DNA from: Exobacillus caeni
GTDB lineage: Bacteria > Bacillota > Bacilli > Bacillales > Guptibacillaceae
Length of the DNA stretch: 36,431 nt
NCBI RefSeq assembly: GCF_005747095.1
Contig: NZ_SWLG01000027.1
Coordinates: 1 to 36,431, forward strand
Reading direction: 5' to 3'
Position numbers and translations under genes: made by a program. The notes beneath the pieces are model-generated. The model worked only from the letters and a program-made list of their open reading frames with translations. It was not told where the DNA came from and made no database searches. Numbering within the stretch: the first letter of the stretch is position 1; each line of letters starts with the position of its first letter. Positions 24,820 to 33,513 of this stretch are shown here, piece by piece.

Positions 24820-25691
24820 GACTGTTTTATAAGTGTTATCATATATTCATACACATCTTCTTTTAAATCGTTACGGTGCAACGCAAAGTCCAGAGTCGCT
24901 TTAATAAACCCAAGTTTATCCCCAACATCATAGCGGTCCCCTTCAAACTCATACGCATAGACGGCCTGCGATTCACTTAATGTTTTAATCGCATCGGTTA
25001 ACTGGATCTCTCCTCCTCTTCCCGGCGGAAGGGTTTCGAGAATATTGAATATCTCCGGGCGTAGGATATAGCGTCCCATCACTGCATAGTTGGAAGGAGC
25101 TTCTTCCAGATCCGGCTTTTCTACAACAGAACTAATTGGAAACAGTCGCTTTCCTGCAGGAGCTGCTTCCGGTGTGACTACTCCGTACTTATGTATATCT
25201 TGATCAGGTACCTGGCGAACTCCTAATATGGACGAATTACAAAAATTGAACTCATTGATCAACTGTTTGATACATGGAGTTTCTGATTGAACGATATCAT
25301 CGCCAAGCAGAACAGCAAACGGCTCATTCCCGATAAAGTGGCTCGCACAGCCAATCGCATGTCCAAGTCCCTTTGGTTCTTTTTGCCTGATGTAAAAGAT
25401 ATTCGCCATGCCAGAGATTCGTCGGACTTCTTCTAACATTTCGTGTTTTTGCTTTAACTCCAGCGTTTCTTCGAGCTCATAGGACTTATCGAAGTGATCC
25501 TCGATCGCCCGCTTTCCTCTTCCGCTGATGATAATGATATCTTCGATTCCTGCCTCCACCGCTTCTTCTACAATATACTGAATGGTAGGCTTGTCTACGA
25601 TCGGCAGCATTTCTTTAGGCTGGGCTTTCGTTGCAGGCAGGAAGCGGGTTCCTAATCCGGCTGCTGGGATGATTGCTTTTTTGACTTTCAA
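24813..25691 (-). CDS. galU: UTP-glucose-1-phosphate uridylyltransferase, copy 2
   Basis: GalU/GtaB homologue of 292 residues. Motifs [44 protein letters not shown] and [10 protein letters not shown] are present. It is the most divergent of the three galU genes (ends in [11 protein letters not shown], and carries [16 protein letters not shown] where the others have IIDP). I chose the TTG at 25691 because GGAGAGGGG lies just upstream; the ATG at 25709 lacks a site. It has its own promoter and terminator, so it is monocistronic and could be the housekeeping copy, supplying UDP-glucose for general needs. Confidence 0.95.
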   Translation of the reverse strand: MKVKKAIIPAAGLGTRFLPATKAQPKEMLPIVDKPTIQYIVEEAVEAGIEDIIIISGRGKRAIEDHFDKSYELEETLELKQKHEMLEEVRRISGMANIFYIRQKEPKGLGHAIGCASHFIGNEPFAVLLGDDIVQSETPCIKQLINEFNFCNSSILGVRQVPDQDIHKYGVVTPEAAPAGKRLFPISSVVEKPDLEEAPSNYAVMGRYILRPEIFNILETLPPGRGGEIQLTDAIKTLSESQAVYAYEFEGDRYDVGDKLGFIKATLDFALHRNDLKEDVYEYMITLIKQSN

Positions 25692-25742
25692 AATCCCCTC
25701 TCCTTCCATTTTTTCTTATTCCATCCTTAATTTACATATCTA

Positions 25743-25771
25743 ATTATAAATATAATAGGTATGTATTCCAA
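25743..25771 (-). promoter_or_regulatory. Sigma-A-type promoter for galU2
   Basis: Minus strand: TTGGAA (25766-25771), a 17-bp spacer and a perfect TATAAT (25743-25748), about 50 bp upstream of the TTG start. It lies just after the terminator of the flippase gene, isolating galU2 as its own unit. Confidence 0.75.
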
Positions 25772-25790
25772 TTATTAGGCATTACGTAAG

Positions 25791-25818
25791 AAGGAAGAGC
25801 ATCTGCTGGCTCTTCCTT
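25791..25818 (-). terminator. Terminator of the MurJ-like gene
   Basis: A perfect 10-bp stem pairs AAGGAAGAGC (25791-25800) with GCTCTTCCTT (25809-25818) around an 8-nt loop. The following minus-strand T-tract is short. It lies directly after the flippase gene stop. Confidence 0.65.
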
Positions 25819-25826
25819 TAAATGCT

Positions 25827-27338
25827 TTATACTCTTTTACTAGACTTAGGATTTAGTGTACTTAGCCTTTCACCCAGAAGGTAGAGAGTTAACAAGTACG
25901 TTATACCAAACAATAGTAAACTTACCGTGAGTTCTACTAAATTGTTCTGGAAAGAGGTGAAGTTTTTAAAGAGATAGAAAATGATAACTTGAGTAGAAAT
26001 TAGGAATACATATTTAAGGATTTGCACATGACTCCCGGCTCTTAATCCCAGCAAATACTTTCCTAAAATCAACAGTGCAAAATACTGGGCAAAGGCACTG
26101 ACCGTTGTTCCCCATGGCACTGCCCCTGCACCGATCACTGGCAGCAGTAGGTTAACAAGAAGCACATTTAAAACAAAAACTGCAATAACACTTATGATAA
26201 CCGGGTACATTGTCTTTTCAGTAGCATAAAAGAATCTTGTTATATACATATTCGCTGCATGGGCAAACATTCCTATCACAAATATCTTTAGCATACTCGA
26301 AGTCATGATGATTGATCTGTTATCAAATGAACCGTATCCAAAGATAATTTCCGTGATTTCCGATGAGAAAAAGTACGTATAAATAGATAACGGGATAATT
26401 AATATGACCAATAGATGATTGCCTTTTTCAAAAATCTTGTTTATATCCTGGTATTCCTTGTTTGCAACCTTTTTAGCGAGCAATGGATAAATGACTGTCG
26501 TAACACTTGTCATCAATATCGTCTGGGGAAGCTGGATTAACTTTGAAGCATAGTTAATGGCTGCTACATAACCTTCTGATAGAGAAGATGCAAAAATTCT
26601 TTGAATCAGAAAATAGAATTGTAACGTGGCTCCTCCAAGCAAAATAGGGATAAATATTTTGAACAACCTTCTTAAGTGAGAAGAATCAACATATTTAAAC
26701 TGTGGTGAAGCAGATAGCAACTCTTCCTTTTTCATCTGGTAAATCAATAATACAAACATGATCAAAGCACCAAAAACGAAGCCCCATGCGTAAGCATAAA
26801 CACCGAAGAACCGGTGAAATACTAGAATTGCTAATACAAAGAGGACATTATTAAGCAGGACTGCAATACTCGCACCAACATATTTTCCGTGTACATTTAA
26901 GATACCAGTAAACCACATGGAAAGAACTAAGAAAAGAGTCGATGGAGCAGTGATATTAAACAGAGACTGGGTAACATCTAACTGGTTTCCTTCCAACCCG
27001 GGAAACAGCTCACGGATGATCACTTCATTTAAAAGAATAAGAGCCACTGTAAGAACGAGCAGGATTAAAGAACTGTAGGTTAAGATTACTCTTTTAAAGT
27101 CTCTTTTATTAGTATCATCAATTTTGCTGTAAATGCTTATAAACGAAGTAGTAAGCGCTCCTCCCAGGACAATATAAAAAAACTGGGGAAGTGTATAAGC
27201 AAGTACAACACTATCAGCTAAAAAAGAAGTTCCAAAGTGGATACCGATTAAAATCTCCCGGAGGAAACCGGTCATCCTCCCTAAAATATTTATTAATGTT
27301 ACGATGCCTATTAAACCAACAAGTGTTTTAATTTTCAT
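25827..27338 (-). CDS. MurJ/MviN-like lipid-linked oligosaccharide flippase
   Basis: Polytopic protein of 503 residues with about 14 hydrophobic segments. The N-terminus (INILGRMTGFLREILIGIHFGTS) and the following FLADSVVLAYTLPQFFYIVLGGALTTSFI are typical of the MurJ family, which moves lipid II. The context of GT4 and pyruvyl transferase genes directly upstream suggests it exports the right-hand repeat unit instead, as MurJ relatives sometimes do in EPS loci. No Wzx-type exporter is otherwise present in this locus. RBS is weak (GAGAGTAG). It may also contribute to peptidoglycan synthesis; the sequence does not decide. Confidence 0.85.
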   Translation of the reverse strand: MKIKTLVGLIGIVTLINILGRMTGFLREILIGIHFGTSFLADSVVLAYTLPQFFYIVLGGALTTSFISIYSKIDDTNKRDFKRVILTYSSLILLVLTVALILLNEVIIRELFPGLEGNQLDVTQSLFNITAPSTLFLVLSMWFTGILNVHGKYVGASIAVLLNNVLFVLAILVFHRFFGVYAYAWGFVFGALIMFVLLIYQMKKEELLSASPQFKYVDSSHLRRLFKIFIPILLGGATLQFYFLIQRIFASSLSEGYVAAINYASKLIQLPQTILMTSVTTVIYPLLAKKVANKEYQDINKIFEKGNHLLVILIIPLSIYTYFFSSEITEIIFGYGSFDNRSIIMTSSMLKIFVIGMFAHAANMYITRFFYATEKTMYPVIISVIAVFVLNVLLVNLLLPVIGAGAVPWGTTVSAFAQYFALLILGKYLLGLRAGSHVQILKYVFLISTQVIIFYLFKNFTSFQNNLVELTVSLLLFGITYLLTLYLLGERLSTLNPKSSKRV

Positions 27339-27360
27339 TCTAAATTCTACTCTCTACGAA

Positions 27361-28449
27361 CTATTTTATATTGCGATAGATGTTGATCAACTTATTAGTT
27401 ACCACTGCTGAATCATTACTTTGCGCCATGGCAAAGCCGGAATCTATCATATTACATGCAGCATCTTCATTTGTTAATACTTTTTCTATCGCTTCTTTTA
27501 GTTGATTGGCATTATTAGGATCGACTACCATGCCGCCAGCTTCATTTAATAAGTATTGGAGACCGCCTACTCTTGTACCGACCACAGGAGTCTTACAGGC
27601 CATTGCTTCTAAGGCAACCAATCCAAGGCCTTCAAAATGAGAAGGTAATACAAACACACTCGCAAGATTCATCCAATCAGCTACTTGGTCTTGCGTCATA
27701 GGACCCAGGAAACCTATATCTTCAATGCCTTCTTTTTCTGTATATTCCTTAACTTCTTCAAAAAAAGCATGATCTTTAATAGCCCCAATAAACACTAGCT
27801 TACTATTTTGGTGTTCCGGCTTTAATTTTTTATACGCCCTCACTAAGTCCATTATCCCTTTTTGCTTAATAAAATTGCCGACAAAAAGAATAACATCTGT
27901 GGTTCCGGAGACTTTATGTTTTTCCTTTAACTTCGCCTTGTCCTGTGGATAGAACACATTTGTATCTACACCCATGTTGAGTACTTTCATTTTTTCTTTA
28001 GGGACATTATATTCATCAATAATATTTCTATAAAGCTGCTCTCCGACTGCTATTATATAGCTTGATTCTTTAAGAATCTTATTAGTCAGTTCCTTAAAAT
28101 ACTTATGCCTTTTTGCCATTCGGTCAATATCTCCGCCATGAGCGGTGACAACGATCGGTTTGTTATAGAGCATTTTATAAAGAAGACCAAGAAGACCAGT
28201 AGGAAACACGTAGTGAACATGAACTACGTCATAACTTCTTCCTTTAAAGATTAAATTCATCAAACAAGAAAGAATCCACTTTAAGTACTTGAAGATTACC
28301 GTTGGCTTATCCATTTTCTGATTATCAATTGCAATAACGTCTACCTTGACTCCCGCATTTTTCAGCAGTTGCACCTGATTTCGAACGAATATACCAAACG
28401 TTGGTGACCCTTTACCAGGATACATGTTGGATAATACTAAAACTCTCAC
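27361..28449 (-). CDS. Glycosyltransferase family 4
   Basis: Retaining GT-B enzyme of 362 residues. The N-terminal acceptor domain has SNMYPGKGSPTFGIFVRNQ and VVHVHYVFPTG, and ITAHGGD-like VVTAHGGDI. The C-terminal donor domain carries VGNFIKQKGIMDLVRAY and FVLPSHFEGLGLVALEAMA with the EX7E motif. The start is GTG eight bases after GGAGG. It lies between the pyruvyl transferase and flippase genes, in a tight run after the terminator at 29666-29696. The donor sugar is unknown. Confidence 0.92.
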   Translation of the reverse strand: MRVLVLSNMYPGKGSPTFGIFVRNQVQLLKNAGVKVDVIAIDNQKMDKPTVIFKYLKWILSCLMNLIFKGRSYDVVHVHYVFPTGLLGLLYKMLYNKPIVVTAHGGDIDRMAKRHKYFKELTNKILKESSYIIAVGEQLYRNIIDEYNVPKEKMKVLNMGVDTNVFYPQDKAKLKEKHKVSGTTDVILFVGNFIKQKGIMDLVRAYKKLKPEHQNSKLVFIGAIKDHAFFEEVKEYTEKEGIEDIGFLGPMTQDQVADWMNLASVFVLPSHFEGLGLVALEAMACKTPVVGTRVGGLQYLLNEAGGMVVDPNNANQLKEAIEKVLTNEDAACNMIDSGFAMAQSNDSAVVTNKLINIYRNIK

Positions 28450-28470
28450 GAATTACCTCCAATTAGCCAA

Positions 28471-29613
28471 CTATTTAATATAAGCAGACAGCTGTTCTAA
28501 TCCTTGTTTGGCTTGTGTTTTACATTTGTTTGATACTTCTTTATATTCTTCCTTCGTTTCATCCCAGTTTTCCTGAAATGATTGAACAATTTTTAACAGG
28601 GAGTTGTCATCCTGCTCCAAATTATTAATTTCCACAAACGCTTCTTCTCTCTCGATTCCCTGCATAAAGTCTCTCACTTTATGATGATAGCCTATTCCTA
28701 TTACAGGAGTTTGAGCAGAGGTTGCTATGATCAGGGAATGAAGTCTTGTGCCGATGATTAAATCCTGTTCGGTGCTCAAATCAAAGATTTCAAGCGGACT
28801 CAAATTCCGGTCATTCAAAGCCACATTTCTCTTGTTAACCATTTTGGCGAAAATATCCTTAGTTACTGTAACATCCTCTGGATATTTTGTGGAGTAGAGA
28901 GTGACATTCAACTCTTCCTTTTCAATAATGGCATCCAGGTTTTTAGCCATGGCGTTTACATAGGAATGATATTTATCTTCATCTGCCTCTGGCCAATAGT
29001 CTTTACTAAAGTAAGGAACCGCTGTTACCCCGACATTTTTAATGTTATCTTTTTGAACTTTTCTCTTACTGCTTACAATGTTAAAGGCAGGATCACCGAT
29101 CACTCGTATGTCTTTTTGCACCCCTATTTGCTCTAGCAGCTTTTTAGAGTTGATATCTCTTACAGAAATCGACTGGGAAGCATTGATTAAAGACTTAATA
29201 AAGGTTTTGCCGGCCTGTGTATTAATTGGCCCAGCACCAACTCCATAGATGATCACCTTACTGCCAAGCATTTTACTAAGGATACCTAGAGTACTGTATA
29301 GCGGTGCATCCCTTTTGTACATGTCCATTAGAAGGCCCCCACCCCCAATAATCAAGAGGTCGAGCTTTCTAAATACTGCAATATGCTTAAGAATTGTATT
29401 GATAGCTGTGGTTGCCGTGTTCCCCTTTTTGTGCATTAACGGATACGATGTTACATTGTGTTTTTTCATTGTGTCTTCGGGGTTATTACTAAAAACGCAG
29501 ATATCATCCTTTTTTACGTTAAATTCTGTTTCTAGTTGCGTTAAGATACCTGTTAAAATCGCCTCATCCCCATTGTTGCTGTGTCCGTAATTTCCTACAA
29601 TCCCAATCTTCAT
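28471..29613 (-). CDS. Polysaccharide pyruvyl transferase (CsaB/EpsO-like)
   Basis: Protein of 380 residues that transfers pyruvate from phosphoenolpyruvate to a sugar as a ketal. Motifs are IGIVGNYGHSNNGDEAIL near the N-terminus, LLIIGGGGLLMDM, VIIYGVGAGPI, SVRDINSKKLL and LIIGTRLHSLIIATSAQ followed by VIGIGYHHKV. I chose the ATG at 29613 because AAAGGTGG lies just upstream; a longer form from 29658 adds 15 residues with no site. A TTTCGA/TATAAA pair ahead of it is a possible weak promoter after the ugd2 terminator. Pyruvylation may give the polymer negative charge or anchor S-layer-type proteins. Confidence 0.9.
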   Translation of the reverse strand: MKIGIVGNYGHSNNGDEAILTGILTQLETEFNVKKDDICVFSNNPEDTMKKHNVTSYPLMHKKGNTATTAINTILKHIAVFRKLDLLIIGGGGLLMDMYKRDAPLYSTLGILSKMLGSKVIIYGVGAGPINTQAGKTFIKSLINASQSISVRDINSKKLLEQIGVQKDIRVIGDPAFNIVSSKRKVQKDNIKNVGVTAVPYFSKDYWPEADEDKYHSYVNAMAKNLDAIIEKEELNVTLYSTKYPEDVTVTKDIFAKMVNKRNVALNDRNLSPLEIFDLSTEQDLIIGTRLHSLIIATSAQTPVIGIGYHHKVRDFMQGIEREEAFVEINNLEQDDNSLLKIVQSFQENWDETKEEYKEVSNKCKTQAKQGLEQLSAYIK

Positions 29614-29665
29614 AAAGTTCCACCTTTTTCTTTGTTTATAAGAAACAGCAAGTTCCAATCGAAAA

Positions 29666-29696
29666 AAATCCTTCAGCTTGTTTTACTGAAGGATTT
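29666..29696 (-). terminator. Strong terminator after ugd2
   Basis: A perfect 11-bp stem pairs AAATCCTTCAG (29666-29676) with CTGAAGGATTT (29686-29696) around a 9-nt loop. On the minus strand it runs into seven Ts. It divides the right locus into a galU3-ugd2 unit and a pyruvyl transferase-flippase unit. Confidence 0.85.
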
Positions 29697-29714
29697 AAGC
29701 TTTCCATCCATGTA

Positions 29715-31040
29715 TCAAACGTACAATTCAAGCTCTTTCTGCTGCAGTCTCGGTCTGCCAACAGAGTGATAAATTAAGTTACTCTCAGATAATTGCTCTT
29801 GAGTAAATACGTTTCTTCCATCTATTAGAACCGGAAAGCGCATGGCAGCTTCCAATTGATTTAAGTCAGCCTCTTTAAATTCATCCCACTCGGTCAGCAA
29901 GCAAACCGCATCCGCATTTTGAACTGCTTCAAAGGCAGTTTCGCTCCAGGAAACCCCATCTTGATCAAGGGACTTTTTAAAATTATCCATCGCAATAGGA
30001 TCGTATGCCGATACATCCGCACCTAATTTTAACAGCTCAGTAATAACCTCGTTAGCCGGTGCGTCTCTAACATCATCTGTATTTGGTTTAAAAGCTAATC
30101 CCCAGATCGCAATCTTTTTACCATTTAAATTTCCAAGAACCTGCTGAAGCTTGTCCAGGATGTTGTATCTCTGGTGCTTGTTTACATCTACAACAGCTTT
30201 CAAAAGCTTAAAATCATAGTCTGCATTACCAGCGATTTGAATGAGTGCATCGGTATCTTTAGGGAAACAAGAACCGCCATAACCTATCCCAGCGTTAAGG
30301 AAGTGCGGTCCGATCCTCTTATCATATCCCATCCCTTTTGCAACATTGGATACATCAGCACCAACTTTATCGCAAATGTTCGCTATTTCATTGATAAAAG
30401 AAATCTTTGTAGCAAGAAAAGCATTGGATGCATACTTAATCATTTCAGCACTTCGAATATCCGTCACAACAACCTTATCTGTTAACGGTTTATGAAGTTC
30501 CGAAACAATTTCTTCAGCTCTTTTATTTTCTACTCCAATTACGACACGATCGGGTGAAAAAGTATCTTTCACTGCAGATCCTTCTCTTAGAAATTCCGGA
30601 ACCGAAACGACATCAAAAGGATGGTCAGTAATGGAGCAGATAATTTCCTTAATTCTTTCATTTGTTCCAACAGGGACCGTGCTTTTAGTCATGATAACTT
30701 TGTATCCATTCATTTCCACTGCTATATTCCTTGCGACTTCCTCAACAAAAGCAAGGTTAGCTTCCCCATTTGGCAATGATGGTGTTCCTACTGCAATGAT
30801 GATTAGGTCGGATTCTTTCACTCCGTACTTAATGTCCGTACTAAATTCCAATCGGCCGTTATTCATGTTATTAACTAGATATTCTTGTAAACCCGGCTCG
30901 TAAATAGGAACTTCTCCATTTTTCAATCTATCAATCTTATCTGCATCTCTATCAATACAAATCACGTTGTTTCCAATTTCTGAAAAACAAACTCCAGAGA
31001 CAAGGCCAACATACCCAGTTCCAACAACTGTTAACTTCAC
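29715..31040 (-). CDS. ugd: UDP-glucose 6-dehydrogenase, copy 2
   Basis: Enzyme of 441 residues making UDP-glucuronate. NAD-binding VVGTGYVGLV opens the protein; STVPVGTNER, DIRSAEMIKYASNAFLA, GYGGSCFPKD (catalytic Cys at about 258) and WGLAFKPNTDDVRDAPA follow. The usual VSNPEFLREGSA reads VSVPEFLREGSA, with Val replacing the conserved Asn (about residue 147), a change worth checking. It follows PssE by 59 bp. UDP-GlcA is the donor used by characterised PssD/PssE pairs, so ugd2 with the adjacent PssD/PssE genes makes a coherent set. Activity may be reduced by the Asn change. Confidence 0.93.
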   Translation of the reverse strand: MKLTVVGTGYVGLVSGVCFSEIGNNVICIDRDADKIDRLKNGEVPIYEPGLQEYLVNNMNNGRLEFSTDIKYGVKESDLIIIAVGTPSLPNGEANLAFVEEVARNIAVEMNGYKVIMTKSTVPVGTNERIKEIICSITDHPFDVVSVPEFLREGSAVKDTFSPDRVVIGVENKRAEEIVSELHKPLTDKVVVTDIRSAEMIKYASNAFLATKISFINEIANICDKVGADVSNVAKGMGYDKRIGPHFLNAGIGYGGSCFPKDTDALIQIAGNADYDFKLLKAVVDVNKHQRYNILDKLQQVLGNLNGKKIAIWGLAFKPNTDDVRDAPANEVITELLKLGADVSAYDPIAMDNFKKSLDQDGVSWSETAFEAVQNADAVCLLTEWDEFKEADLNQLEAAMRFPVLIDGRNVFTQEQLSESNLIYHSVGRPRLQQKELELYV

Positions 31041-31099
31041 AATTATCTCTCCTTAATTTAGAAAACAACCAAATTTGTTTTCGATGTAATACATTCCTG

Positions 31100-31591
31100 T
31101 CATAGACTGCGACTTAATGATGTTAAATAGTCATCTATTGAACCTATCAATTTTGTATTATCGAATTTATAGCTGGAATAAGATTTACCTTTAACAGCAT
31201 TGATTTTTTCTTTCAGATCTTTTATATCATAAACTGGCTCAATCAAATTTTGGCCAGCAAAAAGTTCGGCAATTTCTAACTGATGATCATCCACATGTTC
31301 CCCATACTTAGCAACACGAGGGACAACCACAACTTTTTTATCCTGTTTTAAACATTTGATAATCGAGCTTGTTCCGGCATGCGTAATGACTAACGTACTT
31401 TTATCGATAAATTCATCCATCTTTTCAGGACTTACCATAGATTCGCCCTGGTATTGTTCAGGTTGATAGTCAGTGTAGCCAGTTTGCGCTACAACTTCTT
31501 CAGATATTTCTCCTGATTTAATTAACCTGTCAAGCTCTTTAAATAATCTGTTGAACTGAAAACGCTGAGTACCTACTGTTACAAATATCAA
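31100..31591 (-). CDS. pssE: PssE-like catalytic half of split glycosyltransferase
   Basis: Protein of 163 residues corresponding to the GT28 C-terminal, nucleotide-sugar-binding half of a GT-B enzyme. It opens with IFVTVGTQRFQFNRL, and has DKSTLVITHAGTSSIIKCL, VVVPRVAKYGEHVDDHQ. In PssD/PssE, Cps14F/Cps14G and Alg14/Alg13 systems this half needs the partner encoded next to it. It starts with TTG (31591) overlapping the partner's TGA by four bases (TTGA), which implies coupled translation and stoichiometric assembly. The partner here is fused to a membrane polymerase. Characterised relatives add glucuronate or galactose in beta-1,4 linkage. Confidence 0.88.
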   Translation of the reverse strand: MIFVTVGTQRFQFNRLFKELDRLIKSGEISEEVVAQTGYTDYQPEQYQGESMVSPEKMDEFIDKSTLVITHAGTSSIIKCLKQDKKVVVVPRVAKYGEHVDDHQLEIAELFAGQNLIEPVYDIKDLKEKINAVKGKSYSSYKFDNTKLIGSIDDYLTSLSRSL

Positions 31592-33483
31592 TAGATCCCC
31601 CCCTTATAAATCGCATCTGGATAATGTTTCTTCATTTCCTCCCATTGAACATAAAAACGGTCTGCGAATCGATAGATAACAATTCCTGTAATGGTAGGGG
31701 AATTTATTTTCGCAAAGCTCTCTAGAAAAACTACTTTTTTTCCATATAATTTTGCGAACAAACAGAACGGTATAACCATTCCAGCACCTGTTGAGATGAC
31801 CACATCAGGTTTTTCTTTCAAGAAGGTAACGATGGATTTTCCAATATTTATCGGAAAGTCTAAAAAGAAACTAAAACTTTTTCGTTCTTGCTGCCTCATA
31901 TAGTAAGTTTTATATTTTTCTCCAAGTGACAGCGAGGACTTATTAGCCTCCGTAACTATAAACATGTCATACTGCTGTGCAGTCGGTATCAGTTGTTTTA
32001 GTTGTTCAAGATGCCCACCAGAGGAACTAATGAGACAAACTTTTAATTTTTTATTTTTCATCGATTCACCTTCATCTCCGTTATCCTGCGATTTGTCTCG
32101 GTTGTGAAATAAAGAAGAAGGCTTTCTATCAAGGGTATTACTTCTTCTTTCTGTCTCATTTTCTGGGAGAACAGAAAAGGCCAGCCCAATAATGGCAAAA
32201 ACGAATAGATACTGAGGTCCGCTGTTAAACACTTGATGCCCAAGCGAATCCACCAGGCTCTGAATCACAACGTATAATGCAAACAATAAAAAGGCTTTTC
32301 TCCACAAATCCTCGGCTGTAACAAAACCTTTATAAATTTTATAAAGGATAAAAATAAACATAGATAATAAAAGAATAGCGCCTATCAAACCGACTTCACC
32401 CATAATGTAAGGCCAATAAGTGTCGGTTGCCCACTTTGGATCTGCAGAATAGAGACCGTAAATTTTATCCAATCCATATTCCACATAAACAGGACTGTAA
32501 TATTCTCTTGCGATCCAGCCCCCATATCGCCCAAATCCAACGCCAAACGGAAATTCACCAATAGCTATGACAAAGCCAAAAATATACAATGCTTTTCTGG
32601 CTGATTCTGTATAGTCAATATTTATATATCTTTGTATTGTAAGCATGGCTAAATCATAAACTTGCGGGGCAACTATTATAATGGTAAGACCTATAGCGAC
32701 AAGAACCGGCCATTTTAGCTTTCTGATCTTTGGAAAAGCAGGAATTACAGAAAGTAAAGAAGCAACCATTAAGGCAAGGACAGTTTTAAACCGTAAAGAG
32801 AAGAAAGCAGCGATAGAAAACACGATAAAGTAAATTGCTTTTTTCCTGTCTTTATAAACAATAAAAGATGAGAGAAAGTACAGAGCTACAATTGCACAGA
32901 ACCATCCATAAACACTGGGATGGACAAAAAAGGATTGTAGACTAAGCAGTCCCGATCTCATATCAAATTTTTGATCAGTATTTAATAGCATTCTAAATTG
33001 TTCACTAAACACAAGATCTACAAAAGCGAACACAATCACCAATAAAGCAACCCATTTAATAGGTTTTACGAATGAACGGATGGTTCGTTCTGTAACTACT
33101 AAATATCGAAAAATGTAATATACAAAAAATCCTTTTACCATTAAAAAGGCCCCTTGAACAGTAATGAACCAGGGGACTTGATTAATCAAACTCGAAATCA
33201 AACCCAACACTAATATTGAAAGGAACGTTATTGTTATAAAGTCTAGCTTCAGAACTCTTTTCCTATAAGAGATTACTATAATAGCAATAGAGAAAACGAT
33301 AAGAAACAGTTCATCCATGTTGCTAAGAATTCCACTTGCAATTGGACTAATTTTCTCTATGTTTCTAGTTAGTAAATCCTGAAAGAGAAAAAACACATAA
33401 AAAATTGCTAGCAGCTTAATAAAGCGTCCACTACTAATGAAAGAATCAATTTTATTTATAGTCCGATCAATTACGAGCGGCAT
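31588..33483 (-). CDS. O-antigen ligase/polymerase-like protein fused to PssD domain
   Basis: Protein of 631 residues with two unlike parts. Residues 1 to about 448 form a polytopic membrane region with roughly 12 helices and an outward loop near 300-360, as in Wzy/WaaL-type proteins. A charged linker (about 449-474) leads to a PssD/Alg14-like Rossmann domain at 475-631 (KVCLISSSGGHLEQL, DVVISTGAGMVIP, VVFLESFAKINSPT, DRFYVQWEEMKKHYP). Alg14-like proteins anchor PssE to the membrane and bind the acceptor. At 32061 an internal ATG lies five bases after GAAGGTGA, so a free PssD of 157 residues could also be made. A frame through the linker is intact. RBS GGAGG precedes the ATG at 33483. Confidence 0.85.
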   Translation of the reverse strand: MPLVIDRTINKIDSFISSGRFIKLLAIFYVFFLFQDLLTRNIEKISPIASGILSNMDELFLIVFSIAIIVISYRKRVLKLDFITITFLSILVLGLISSLINQVPWFITVQGAFLMVKGFFVYYIFRYLVVTERTIRSFVKPIKWVALLVIVFAFVDLVFSEQFRMLLNTDQKFDMRSGLLSLQSFFVHPSVYGWFCAIVALYFLSSFIVYKDRKKAIYFIVFSIAAFFSLRFKTVLALMVASLLSVIPAFPKIRKLKWPVLVAIGLTIIIVAPQVYDLAMLTIQRYINIDYTESARKALYIFGFVIAIGEFPFGVGFGRYGGWIAREYYSPVYVEYGLDKIYGLYSADPKWATDTYWPYIMGEVGLIGAILLLSMFIFILYKIYKGFVTAEDLWRKAFLLFALYVVIQSLVDSLGHQVFNSGPQYLFVFAIIGLAFSVLPENETERRSNTLDRKPSSLFHNRDKSQDNGDEGESMKNKKLKVCLISSSGGHLEQLKQLIPTAQQYDMFIVTEANKSSLSLGEKYKTYYMRQQERKSFSFFLDFPINIGKSIVTFLKEKPDVVISTGAGMVIPFCLFAKLYGKKVVFLESFAKINSPTITGIVIYRFADRFYVQWEEMKKHYPDAIYKGGIY

Positions 33484-33513
33484 TCATACATCCTCCTAAA
33501 AAACGGGAACAAA

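Noticed and set aside
25743-25818. Repeat-rich stretch as a CRISPR or attachment site
   Set aside because: It is explained by a terminator hairpin and a sigma-A promoter; no spaced direct repeats are present anywhere in the window.
31061-31082. 8-bp AT-rich hairpin between pssE and ugd2
   Set aside because: It is upstream of PssE's stop-to-ugd2 direction with no T-run on either side, so it is not a terminator; ordinary for AT-rich DNA.
32058-32061. Fusion of polymerase and PssD as an assembly error
   Set aside because: The frame is open through a 25-residue charged linker, with no homopolymer run at the join; error is less likely than a true fusion, though it should be confirmed.
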